Below the pieces are notes generated by a model that was given only the letters and a program-made list of their open reading frames with translations, made no database searches and was not told where the DNA came from. DNA of 8,388 nucleotides. Source: Verrucomicrobia subdivision 6 bacterium (lineage in GTDB: Bacteria > Verrucomicrobiota > Verrucomicrobiia > Methylacidiphilales > Verrucolacustridaceae). Positions 1-6,645 of the stretch are shown piece by piece. The stretch covers positions 1-8,388 of the forward strand of contig CAMBGW010000040.1 in assembly GCA_945866245.1 (NCBI GenBank). The letters run 5' to 3'. Position numbers and translations under genes: made by a program. Each line of letters starts with the position of its first letter. Position 1 is the first letter of the stretch.

Positions 1-533
1 GGCGGAAGATCCATTCCGATCCGACTCTGACCCCGAACCATCGCCAATTTTCCAATCCTGACAAACTGATGCACCACTACTGCCCCACCCAAAAAAGCCT
101 TCTCCTCTACCTCCACATAACCCGCCAACATCACCCCATTCACTAGGACCACCCCATCAGCTAATCGACAGTTGTGTGCCACATGTGCCCCCACCATTAA
201 AAAACACCCATTTCCAATCACGGTGTCCGTTCCTTCCTTTGTCCCGCGATGAACAGTCACATACTCTCGAAAAATATTCCCATCACCCACCGTCACTCCC
301 GACTTCGCCCCCTGATATGCGATGTCTTGCGGCTCTCCCCCAATCACTGCCCCCACCCCAATCCGATTCTTAGCTCCCATGACCACTCTTCCCTCTAAAA
401 CCGCCTTCGGCCCCACCACGCACCCCTCGCCTAACTCCACCTCCCCTCCCACAATCGCCCCCGGCCCCACCACACACCCCTTCCCCAGCTTCGCGCCTTT
501 CTCGACAATCGCCGTCGGATGAATTTCAATCAC
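1..533 (-). CDS. lpxA: Acyl-ACP--UDP-N-acetylglucosamine O-acyltransferase, N-terminal part (cut by window edge)
   Basis: LpxA transfers a 3-hydroxyacyl chain from acyl carrier protein to the 3-OH of UDP-GlcNAc, the first step of lipid A synthesis in the cytoplasm. The visible 177 residues, of a family usually about 260, begin IHPTAIVEKGAKLG and carry hexapeptide repeats of a left-handed beta helix. Family motifs in order are PQD (68-70, matching E. coli Q73/D74), VHRGT (94-98), HVAHNC (117-122, with H120 matching the catalytic base H125) and HQFVRIG (155-161). The position of E. coli H144 is Tyr139 here, which is unusual. The start is GTG, overlapping the radC stop as GTGA, with AGGGAGG ten bases upstream. 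The C-terminal domain lies beyond the left edge. A paralogous LpxA-like acyltransferase with another acceptor is possible but less likely. The family call comes from motifs; the substrate is inferred. Confidence 0.9.
   Translation of the reverse strand, partial: MIEIHPTAIVEKGAKLGKGCVVGPGAIVGGEVELGEGCVVGPKAVLEGRVVMGAKNRIGVGAVIGGEPQDIAYQGAKSGVTVGDGNIFREYVTVHRGTKEGTDTVIGNGCFLMVGAHVAHNCRLADGVVLVNGVMLAGYVEVEEKAFLGGAVVVHQFVRIGKLAMVRGQSRIGMDLP
443..486 (-). other. G-run cluster, possible G-quadruplex at the start of lpxA
   Basis: On the coding strand six runs of three to five G lie within 44 bases (plus-strand C-runs at 443-446, 448-450, 458-462, 465-468, 477-480 and 483-486). The first four have gaps of 1, 7 and 2 bases, which meets the usual G3+N1-7 rule. 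The cluster falls within about codons 16-31 of lpxA, so it would also be present in the mRNA. It encodes Gly- and Val-rich hexapeptide repeats, so protein constraint plus the general G-richness could explain it. Folding is inferred only. Confidence 0.45.
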
Positions 534-1225
534 AAATATCCAGCCTCCCTAAAACTATAGTACCCTGCCCTACCCTCCCGTGCGACGCCGATAATTACGT
601 GATCCTGCAAAACCACCCCGACCGTTTTTGCGCCATCCCGTAACCGCCGGGTAAAATCAAGATCCGCTGGACTTGGCGCAGGGTCACCGGACGGATGATT
701 ATGCACCACCACCAATCCATAGACCGCTTCCGCCCCCAGCGCCTCCCGCAGAATCTCTTGCGGCTGCACTGCCGTCTCATTAACCGATCCCCGGCTTACC
801 TGTGCCCGCCGTAGAAGTCTTAACTTTGTATTCAGCAAAAGTACCCATACCTCCTCCCGATCTTTTCTCCTTAACTCCGGCCCCATCAGCTCCTCCACCC
901 GAGCTGGCGTATCCATCAAACCTCCGGAAACTTCCGCCACCCCCACCCGCCTGCCCAACTCGATCGCGGCCGCCACCTGACACGCCTTGGCCAACCCCAA
1001 CCCCTTAAAATCTTTCTTTAAACTTTTCGGTGTGATTCGCGCTAATCCCCCCAAACCTTCCCGCGACCCCAAAATCTCCGCCGCTAACTCCACCGCCGAT
1101 TTACCCGGTAGACCCGTCCGCAACAGGATCGCTAACAGCTCCGCCGCCCCCAAGGCCTCCGGACCTTGGCTCATCAACCGCTCCCTCGGTCTCTCGCCCG
1201 ACGGTAATTCCCTGATCCTTGCCAT
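530..1225 (-). CDS. radC: RadC family protein (JAMM/MPN domain, UPF0758)
   Basis: This 231-residue protein has the usual length of the RadC family. The N-terminus (3-37, with RPRERL and a following ELLAILLRTG stretch) is the typical family opening, and a helix-hairpin-helix-like segment lies at about 70-92. The MPN domain carries the JAMM metal motif HNHPSG with H175, H177 and D188 in H-x-H-x10-D spacing, with Glu150 upstream as the likely fourth element. RadC was first linked to DNA repair, but its biochemical role is not settled. The first 125 bases overlap the end of hflX in another frame. No good ribosome site precedes the ATG at 1225, while GAGGGAG stands six bases before an internal ATG at 1174. 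That shorter start would remove the conserved opening, so I keep the long form. The stop overlaps the lpxA GTG. Confidence 0.95.
   Translation of the reverse strand: MARIRELPSGERPRERLMSQGPEALGAAELLAILLRTGLPGKSAVELAAEILGSREGLGGLARITPKSLKKDFKGLGLAKACQVAAAIELGRRVGVAEVSGGLMDTPARVEELMGPELRRKDREEVWVLLLNTKLRLLRRAQVSRGSVNETAVQPQEILREALGAEAVYGLVVVHNHPSGDPAPSPADLDFTRRLRDGAKTVGVVLQDHVIIGVAREGRAGYYSFREAGYL
544..550 (-). promoter_or_regulatory. Shine-Dalgarno site of lpxA
   Basis: The minus strand reads AGGGAGG, followed by ten bases and then the GTG at 533. The site lies inside the last codons of radC. It fixes the GTG as the lpxA start, because no ATG fits the family N-terminus. Confidence 0.75.
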
Positions 1226-2501
1226 TCTCAGGAAGCATAAAGGGCCCCACCTTCCCCCTCAAGAAAGGAGGAATATGCGCCACCAGCACCACTTCGTTCC
1301 CCTCATACCTCTTCTCTAAAATCCTTCCGGCTCGGGTCAGCAAGGCTAATAGCGATCCCTCACTCTGCGGTACCCGCAAATGCACTCGCATACTCCAAGC
1401 GGTCAACATCGACGCCAACTCGGCCATAAAGTTATCCATTCCTTGTCCCGTTTTTGCAGAAATGACCACCCCGTGGGGCGCACTCCTTGCTTCCCACTCC
1501 AAGGTTGTCCAGTTTTCCAACCGATCCGCCTTATTCCACACCGTCAGCGTGTGCTTTTCCCCCGCACCAATCTTTTGCAACACCTCATCCACCGCTCTCC
1601 TCTGCTCTTCCCGCTGGGGATGACTCGCATCCACCACGTGAATCAAAACATCCGCAAAAGCCACCTCCTCCAAGGTGGATTGGAATGACTCGATCAGATG
1701 AGTCGGCAACTTCTTTAAAAATCCCACCGTGTCCCCCAGTAAAACCCGTACTCCGTTCGGCATGCGGAACTGCCGTATCGTCGGATCTAAGGTTGCAAAG
1801 AGACGATCCTCCGCCACCACTTCGGAATGGGTCAACCGATTCATCAAAGTCGACTTTCCAGCATTCGTATAACCCACCAAGGCCGCCACTGGCCAATGCT
1901 GCCTCATCCGACCCTCCCGCTGAATCATCCGGTGCTTTCGCACCTCCGCCAAGTCCCTCTCCAGCCGGGTAATTCGCTCCTGCACCCGCCGCCGATCGAC
2001 CTCCAGCTGAGTCTCTCCCGGCCCCCGCATACCGATTCCCCCCGACTGCCTCGATAAGTGGGTCCACATTCCCGTTAACCTCGGCAGCAGATAAACCAAC
2101 TGCGCTAACTCAATTTGCAGTTTTCCCTCCCTCGATTTTGCCCGCTGGGCAAAGATATCCAAAATCAGCTGGGTTCGATCCAATACTTTACAGGAAAAGA
2201 TCCCTTCCAGATTCCGTGCTTGTGCGGGGCTCAACTCATCATCAAAGATGATCGTGTCCGCTTTCTTTCCCTTGGCCGCGACCGATAACTCAGCCGCCTT
2301 TCCACTTCCGATATAGGTCGGGGCCACAGGGTGCTCCAACTTCTGCGTGGCTCGATCGGCTACCTCCCCACCCGCACTGTGCACCAACAATGCCAACTCA
2401 TCCAAGGACTCCCCTACTTCATACCGACCCGACTTATGAGTTTCCAGTCCCACCAAGAAAGCCCTCTCCATCGGCTTATCCCGACCTGTACTCACCATCA
2501 T
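1101..2501 (-). CDS. hflX: GTPase HflX
   Basis: HflX is a translation-factor-class GTPase that binds the 50S subunit and splits stalled or idle ribosomes under stress. In the 466 residues, the N-terminal domain ends in the signature GGIGMRGPGE (154-163) followed by a coiled helix. The GTPase motifs are GYTNAGKS (210-217), TLDPT (237-241), DTVG (257-260), NKAD (323-326) and SAK (348-350). The start is ATG 2501, overlapping the miaA stop as ATGA, with GGGAG ten bases upstream. Met11 is an alternative closer to the conserved part. The recognisable C-terminal domain ends near residue 424. The last 41 residues (Gly-, Asp- and Ser-rich) are read from the first 125 bases of radC in another frame and look like overprinted sequence. 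A missed G in an upstream run would instead end the protein two bases before radC. Confidence 0.95.
   Translation of the reverse strand: MMVSTGRDKPMERAFLVGLETHKSGRYEVGESLDELALLVHSAGGEVADRATQKLEHPVAPTYIGSGKAAELSVAAKGKKADTIIFDDELSPAQARNLEGIFSCKVLDRTQLILDIFAQRAKSREGKLQIELAQLVYLLPRLTGMWTHLSRQSGGIGMRGPGETQLEVDRRRVQERITRLERDLAEVRKHRMIQREGRMRQHWPVAALVGYTNAGKSTLMNRLTHSEVVAEDRLFATLDPTIRQFRMPNGVRVLLGDTVGFLKKLPTHLIESFQSTLEEVAFADVLIHVVDASHPQREEQRRAVDEVLQKIGAGEKHTLTVWNKADRLENWTTLEWEARSAPHGVVISAKTGQGMDNFMAELASMLTAWSMRVHLRVPQSEGSLLALLTRAGRILEKRYEGNEVVLVAHIPPFLRGKVGPFMLPENGKDQGITVGRETEGAVDEPRSGGLGGGGAVSDPVADGSTG
1181..1187 (-). promoter_or_regulatory. Shine-Dalgarno-like site before an internal radC ATG
   Basis: GAGGGAG stands six bases before the ATG at 1174 (RadC Met18). 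It is far better than anything in front of the family-consistent start at 1225. It may drive a shorter RadC form, or may simply be the coding sequence of the conserved Arg-Glu-Arg stretch. Confidence 0.35.
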
Positions 2502-3418
2502 GAGGAAATATCTCCCGCTTCCAGCGCTCGCACCAGTTTCTCCACCCCGGCTTCTGACAGGGGCTCTCGGGGATCGATCTCGATACTTTGCAGATTAGGA
2601 ATTTTGCGGAACCAGGTCAATTGACGCTTCGCATACGCCTTAGTCGCCGACACAATTTTGTCACACGTCTCAGCCCGGCCCATCTTGCCCTGAACGTACT
2701 CGCCCACCTCTCGATAACCGATGGCACGTGATCCCGGAGAAGTCGCCCACCCCTCTCGCAGCATCAATCCCCTCACCTCCTCCAACCATCCCCCACTCAG
2801 CATTCCCTCTACCCGCTTTCGAATCACCTCCACCAAAATATCGATAGCTGGCATCAGGCACCACGTTTGCACTTCGCTCATCAAACCCTTCATCGTTTCT
2901 TGCTTCTGCCAATCGGACATCTTTCTTCCTGTCTGCTCCCATACCGCCAAGGCCCGCAGCACCCTCCTTCGGTTTTTTAAATCAGCTTTTTCAGCCCAGA
3001 CAGGATCTACCCTGCGAACCGCTGCAACTAACTCATCCACCGTTTTTTTCTCTAGATTCTCTGCCACGGTGCGATCGGTTCCCGGAGCCTTCGACAAGCC
3101 TTGCGTCAACACACGGTGATAAAGTCCCGTCCCTCCAACCCAAATCGAAGGCACCTTTCTTTTCTCAAGATCAGAAAAGACCTGTTGTGCCTCTCTCGCG
3201 TAGCCCGCGGCGGAAAACTCCTCATCAGCCGCCACGAGATCGATCAGGTGATGGCGAACCTTACTCTGCTCCTCTTGGCTGGGTTTGCCTGTTCCAATAT
3301 CCAACCCCCGATAAATCTGAAACGCATCGACCGAAGCGATTTCAGCGCCTGTCTGTTGAGCCAGGGTCATCGCCAAACGAGACTTTCCTGCCGCCGTAGG
3401 TCCAAGAAGAAAGATCAC
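2498..3418 (-). CDS. miaA: tRNA dimethylallyltransferase (MiaA)
   Basis: MiaA adds a dimethylallyl group to N6 of A37 in tRNAs that read codons starting with U, which supports reading accuracy. With the chosen start the protein has 306 residues, normal for the family. Motifs are the P-loop GPTAAGKS (6-13), VDAFQIY with the family Asp (31), DIGTGKP (where most members have GTAKP), GGTGLY (95-100), KNRRRVLRAL, SRAIGYRE and KRQLTWFRK near the C-terminus. The start is uncertain. GTG 3418 lies eight bases after the uvrD-like stop with GGAG twelve bases upstream. The longer form from GTG 3469 adds 17 residues, overlaps the upstream gene by 43 bases and has no ribosome site. The stop overlaps hflX. 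In Enterobacteria miaA and hflX flank hfq; here hfq is absent between them. Confidence 0.95.
   Translation of the reverse strand: MIFLLGPTAAGKSRLAMTLAQQTGAEIASVDAFQIYRGLDIGTGKPSQEEQSKVRHHLIDLVAADEEFSAAGYAREAQQVFSDLEKRKVPSIWVGGTGLYHRVLTQGLSKAPGTDRTVAENLEKKTVDELVAAVRRVDPVWAEKADLKNRRRVLRALAVWEQTGRKMSDWQKQETMKGLMSEVQTWCLMPAIDILVEVIRKRVEGMLSGGWLEEVRGLMLREGWATSPGSRAIGYREVGEYVQGKMGRAETCDKIVSATKAYAKRQLTWFRKIPNLQSIEIDPREPLSEAGVEKLVRALEAGDISS
2512..2516 (-). promoter_or_regulatory. Shine-Dalgarno site of hflX
   Basis: GGGAG, lying inside the end of miaA, stands ten bases before the ATG at 2501. The second ATG at 2498 would be 13 bases away, so the first is favoured. Confidence 0.5.
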
Positions 3419-3426
3419 CCCCAGAT

Positions 3427-5403
3427 CTAACTCCAGTCTCCAGTGCCCGCCGAGCCTTTGACCCGCCACACATTGACCAGATCTTTGGAGAGCTCATTCA
3501 AAAACCGGGATGGTGACTGCCAAGCATCCCCCCCCTTTCCCATCCGCAACCTCGGGTGAGTTAAATACAGCTCATCCTTCGCCCTCGTCGCCGCCACATA
3601 AAACAGCCTCCGCTCCTCTTCCTCCCCCTCAGGGCTCTCCATCGAGCGACTCGAAGGAAACATCCCCTCACACAACATAATCACAAACACAGTTCCATAC
3701 TCTAAACCCTTCGCTTGGTGAATCGTACTCAGCTTTATCGCCTCCCCACCATCATCCCTCGAACGCTGCGCCACCTCGGTCTCAGTATTCCCCAGCAAGG
3801 CCAACTGACTCAAAAACTCCGAAATATCTGTATATCCAGCCGCATAATCCTCAAGTTGCCTCAAATCATCCAACCGATTTTCCGCATTGGCGTATTTCGA
3901 CTTCACGTAATCACCGTAACTTCCCTCCACCACAATTTTCACCTGCTCCGAGGGCTCTTTCCCCCTCAACTGCATCAATGTCTGGACCATCTGACTCCAT
4001 CCCTTCGCCCCCTTCTCCGGCACCTTCAGCTGTCCCAATCCCTTCCCCCCTTGCAACTCCTGCCACATTTTCGTAGCCGACCTCGGTCCCACCCCGGGCA
4101 ACAGTTTTGCCATTCGATGAAAAGCCACCTCATCTTTTGGATTTAAGGACAGCCGCAAATGCGCCGCCACATCCTTAATATGCGCCTGCTCAAAAAACCG
4201 TAGGCCCGAGGTAATCGTGTACGGAATATTCCGCCGCGTTAGCTCGAGCTGCATCTCCATCGCATGAAAGTGAGCTCGATATAAAATCGCAATATCGGAA
4301 AGATTTGCGCCCTCCTCATGCAGTTCCAAAATACGCTGAGCGACAAAGGAAGCCTGTTGCCCCCCATCTTCCAGCGCGACAACCGCTGGCTTCACTCCAG
4401 CCTCCCTGACTGCTTTCAGATTCTTGGGAAACTGCTTTGGATTGTGGGAAATCGAATGATTCGCCAAATCCAGGATCTGCGGGATGCTCCGGTAATTCGT
4501 CTCCAGTCGCACCATTTTCGTTCCAGGATGCCGCTGCGGGAAACTGAGAATGTGCTCCACCTTTGCCCCCCGCCACGAGTAGATGCTCTGCGCATCATCC
4601 CCCACCGCCATGATCTGGTGATGCCCACCCCCGATCGCATCGACAAAGTCGGACTGCAACCGATTGGTATCCTGATACTCATCCACTAGCACATGCTGAA
4701 ATCTTGCCCGATACCCTTCCCTCAACTCCCCCTCCTGCTCCAGCAATCGCAGAGGCAGAGTCAGCAGATCGTCATAATCCATGGATGAGCTATCTCGCTT
4801 CCTTCTCAAATAAATCTCTCCCACTTTCGTAATCCAACTCTCAAATTCGGTGAAGTACCCAAACTGGCTCTTGAGGATCGAGCCGCAATTGGTGCGATGG
4901 TTAGCCGCCAAGCTGAAGATTTCCGCCAGAACCTGGGGCTTCGGGAAGCGCTTATCTTTGGGATCCACCCCAGCTTCTCCCAAGCTGGCCGAGATCAGAT
5001 CTTCCGCATCTTCCCGGTCTAAAATCGTAAAGTCCTTTGGGTATCCCACCCGCTCCGCATGCCTTCGGAGCATTCGGTTCCCCACGTGATGAAACGTCCC
5101 CCCCCATAATCGGGAAAGATCGTGTGGCAATAACGAGGCCACCCGAGAAAGCATCTCCTTGGAAGCCTTATTGGTGAAGGTAAGCAAAAGAATACTTTCA
5201 GGAGCTACCCCATGCTCCACCAGCCAAGCCACCCGGTAGGTTAAAGTCCGCGTCTTTCCACTTCCCGCTCCCGCGATGACCAGCATCGGCCCCGGCGGTG
5301 CCGTGACCGCCTCGAGCTGCTCCGCATTCAGCTCCTTGGCGTAATCAATCGTTGGCCCGTCGCCCGATCTCGTCGGCTCTCTTAAAATGTACTCAACCGA
5401 CAC
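3427..5403 (-). CDS. UvrD/Rep/PcrA-type superfamily 1 ATP-dependent DNA helicase
   Basis: This is a 658-residue 3'-5' DNA helicase of superfamily 1A, acting in repair or at replication forks. The motifs appear in order: Q motif LNAEQLEAV (25-33), Walker A AGAGSGKT (44-51), TFTNKA (75-80), VDEYQDTN (240-247), VGDDAQSIYSWRGA (267-280), ETNYRS (301-306), STIHQAKGLEY (559-569) and VAATRAKDEL (603-612). Both RecA-like cores and the 1B/2B insertions are present. Only about 22 residues follow SPSRFLNEL, so the long C-terminal tail of PcrA and UvrD is absent; the size is nearer Rep (about 673). I therefore give no symbol, since UvrD, PcrA and Rep cannot be told apart here. GTG 5403 is supported by GGAGG seven bases upstream and overlaps the hisA end by 22 bases. 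Two runs of eight G lie in the gene. Confidence 0.93.
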   Translation of the reverse strand: MSVEYILREPTRSGDGPTIDYAKELNAEQLEAVTAPPGPMLVIAGAGSGKTRTLTYRVAWLVEHGVAPESILLLTFTNKASKEMLSRVASLLPHDLSRLWGGTFHHVGNRMLRRHAERVGYPKDFTILDREDAEDLISASLGEAGVDPKDKRFPKPQVLAEIFSLAANHRTNCGSILKSQFGYFTEFESWITKVGEIYLRRKRDSSSMDYDDLLTLPLRLLEQEGELREGYRARFQHVLVDEYQDTNRLQSDFVDAIGGGHHQIMAVGDDAQSIYSWRGAKVEHILSFPQRHPGTKMVRLETNYRSIPQILDLANHSISHNPKQFPKNLKAVREAGVKPAVVALEDGGQQASFVAQRILELHEEGANLSDIAILYRAHFHAMEMQLELTRRNIPYTITSGLRFFEQAHIKDVAAHLRLSLNPKDEVAFHRMAKLLPGVGPRSATKMWQELQGGKGLGQLKVPEKGAKGWSQMVQTLMQLRGKEPSEQVKIVVEGSYGDYVKSKYANAENRLDDLRQLEDYAAGYTDISEFLSQLALLGNTETEVAQRSRDDGGEAIKLSTIHQAKGLEYGTVFVIMLCEGMFPSSRSMESPEGEEEERRLFYVAATRAKDELYLTHPRLRMGKGGDAWQSPSRFLNELSKDLVNVWRVKGSAGTGDWS

Positions 5404-6101
5404 ACTTCATCCTCCATCGCCCCTTCATACAGGGCCCGCCCAACAATCACCCCTTCTACTCCACCCGCCTTATCGAGAGCCTGAAGGTCTTTCAAACCAC
5501 TGATCCCGCCCGATGAGATCACCTTGCCCGGAAAAGCACGGATCATCTCCTGCACCGCTGGAATATTGGGACCCGTCATCATCCCATCCCGAACCACATC
5601 CGTATAAATGATTCGTACCACACCCGCCTGACTCATTCTTGCTGCCAAATCGACTGCCTTCCAGCCGCTCGGCTTCGTCCAGCCCCTTGTCTCCACCACC
5701 CCATCCCGCGCATCAATCCCCACGACAACCTTTTCGGGTCCAAACCTTCGTACTGCCTCATCGATCGTTTCAGGGGAATCACACGCTACACTTCCAAAAA
5801 TAACTCGGATAGCACCTGCCTGAAGTATCTTTTCTGCCACAGCCAAATCCCGAATCCCCCCACCCACCTGGCACGGCATTTTTACCGACCGAGCAATCTG
5901 CCCAATCATCTCTAAATTCCGCATCTCTCCGTTAAAAGCCCCCTCCAGATCGACCAGATGAAGAACTTTTCCGTCCACTTTTTCCCAACGCCTCGCCATG
6001 GCCATCGGATCCTTGCTGTAAACCTTCTTCTCGGTGGCTTTGCCTTGGGCCAAACGCACCACTTCTCCGGCCATAAGATCGATCGAAGGAATGACAAACA
6101 T
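5382..6101 (-). CDS. hisA: Phosphoribosylformimino-AICAR ribotide isomerase (HisA)
   Basis: HisA is a cytoplasmic (beta/alpha)8-barrel enzyme of histidine synthesis. It carries out the Amadori rearrangement of ProFAR to PRFAR, which HisF/HisH then use. The 239 residues match the family length. The N-terminus FVIPSIDLMAGEVVRL holds the first catalytic Asp (8), and VVVGIDARDG holds the second (130). Phosphate-binding motifs GGGIR (80-84) and SSGGIS (197-202) are intact, as is TDVVRDGMMTG, the HisA signature that separates it from HisF. I chose ATG 6101, four bases after the sufT stop. An upstream ATG at 6134 would add eleven unconserved residues, overlap sufT by 29 bases and has no ribosome site. 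No other histidine gene is visible, so hisA is apart from any his operon here. Confidence 0.96.
   Translation of the reverse strand: MFVIPSIDLMAGEVVRLAQGKATEKKVYSKDPMAMARRWEKVDGKVLHLVDLEGAFNGEMRNLEMIGQIARSVKMPCQVGGGIRDLAVAEKILQAGAIRVIFGSVACDSPETIDEAVRRFGPEKVVVGIDARDGVVETRGWTKPSGWKAVDLAARMSQAGVVRIIYTDVVRDGMMTGPNIPAVQEMIRAFPGKVISSGGISGLKDLQALDKAGGVEGVIVGRALYEGAMEDEVCRLSTF
5411..5415 (-). promoter_or_regulatory. Shine-Dalgarno site of the helicase gene
   Basis: GGAGG followed by seven bases and GTG (5403) is the best ribosome site in the window. It sits within the last codons of hisA and settles the GTG start, so the 22-base overlap with hisA is real. Confidence 0.8.
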
Positions 6102-6105
6102 CCGA

Positions 6106-6645
6106 CTAATCCATCCCCAACTTTTTTCGCCCATCGGGTGTGATCATCTGCGGTCCCCACGCCGGCTCCCAAACAACATCTACCTCCGCCTCCCGCACAC
6201 CTGACAAGGACAAGATTTTTTGGCGAGCATCAGCTGCAATCGATGGCCCCATTCCACATCCCGGAGCCGTCAGAGTCATTTTTACCTCAGCCCGCTTTCC
6301 GCCACCCTCCGTCGGCTTCAGCACCATGCTATAAATCAAACCCAGATCGACAATGTTCACCGGAATTTCGGGATCGTAACAAGTCTTGAGCACCGCCCAA
6401 ATCTCCTCCTCGCCGACCTCATTTCCCGCCACCACCACACCAGCCTCCACTACTTTCCTGCCCAAGGCATCTGCGTCCTTACCTTCAATCCGAAAAAGCC
6501 CGCCCTCCGAAGTCGCGTGAATTGTAAAAGTTCCGCCCAAATCCTGCGTCACCACCACCGCCGTTCCCACCGCCAGCCTTTTTTTCGTTCCTGCAGGAAT
6601 CGCCGTGACTTCCACCTCTCGCTTTAACTGGATCTCTTCACTCAT
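6106..6645 (-). CDS. sufT: Fe-S cluster assembly protein SufT (MIP18/DUF59 domain)
   Basis: SufT is an auxiliary factor in maturation of iron-sulfur proteins. The protein has 179 residues. The N-terminal third (about 10-65, with TQDLGGTFTI and GGLFRIEGKDADALG) is the beta-rich region that distinguishes full-length SufT from plain MIP18/PaaD-like proteins. The MIP18 domain follows, with CYDPEIPVNIVDLGLIY (89-105), LTAPGCGMG (125-133) and a C-terminal WEPAWGPQMI stretch. Cys89 and Cys130 are the likely functional cysteines. ATG 6645 has AGGA seven bases upstream. SufT genes often sit at the end of a suf operon; here no sufBCDSU gene is visible and the neighbours are folP and hisA. Assignment rests on family motifs I recognise, and its client proteins are unknown. 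Confidence 0.93.
   Translation of the reverse strand: MSEEIQLKREVEVTAIPAGTKKRLAVGTAVVVTQDLGGTFTIHATSEGGLFRIEGKDADALGRKVVEAGVVVAGNEVGEEEIWAVLKTCYDPEIPVNIVDLGLIYSMVLKPTEGGGKRAEVKMTLTAPGCGMGPSIAADARQKILSLSGVREAEVDVVWEPAWGPQMITPDGRKKLGMD

Noticed and set aside
987..1319. 110-residue plus-strand open frame across the hflX/radC overlap
   Set aside because: Antisense to two well-supported genes. It offers no sign of being a real gene and does not explain the overlap.
1487..1972. 161-residue plus-strand open frame, Pro/Ser-rich
   Set aside because: Antisense to hflX. The C-rich plus strand yields many Pro/Ser-rich frames with no family resemblance.
1585..2067. 160-residue minus-strand open frame inside hflX
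   Set aside because: It lies in another frame of the GTPase-domain part of hflX, which has all its motifs. Its Gly/Ser-rich composition is what G-rich coding DNA gives in a shifted frame.
3419..3469. Longer miaA start at GTG 3469
   Set aside because: The extra 17 residues precede the P-loop strand, overlap the helicase gene by 43 bases and have no ribosome site. It is not excluded, only less likely.
3715..4146. 143-residue plus-strand open frame
   Set aside because: Antisense to the helicase gene, Leu/His/Gln-rich with no recognisable domain and no ribosome site noted.
6099..6134. Longer hisA start at 6134
   Set aside because: It would add eleven residues that lie outside the conserved HisA N-terminus, overlap sufT by 29 bases and lack a ribosome site; ATG 6101 fits the family.
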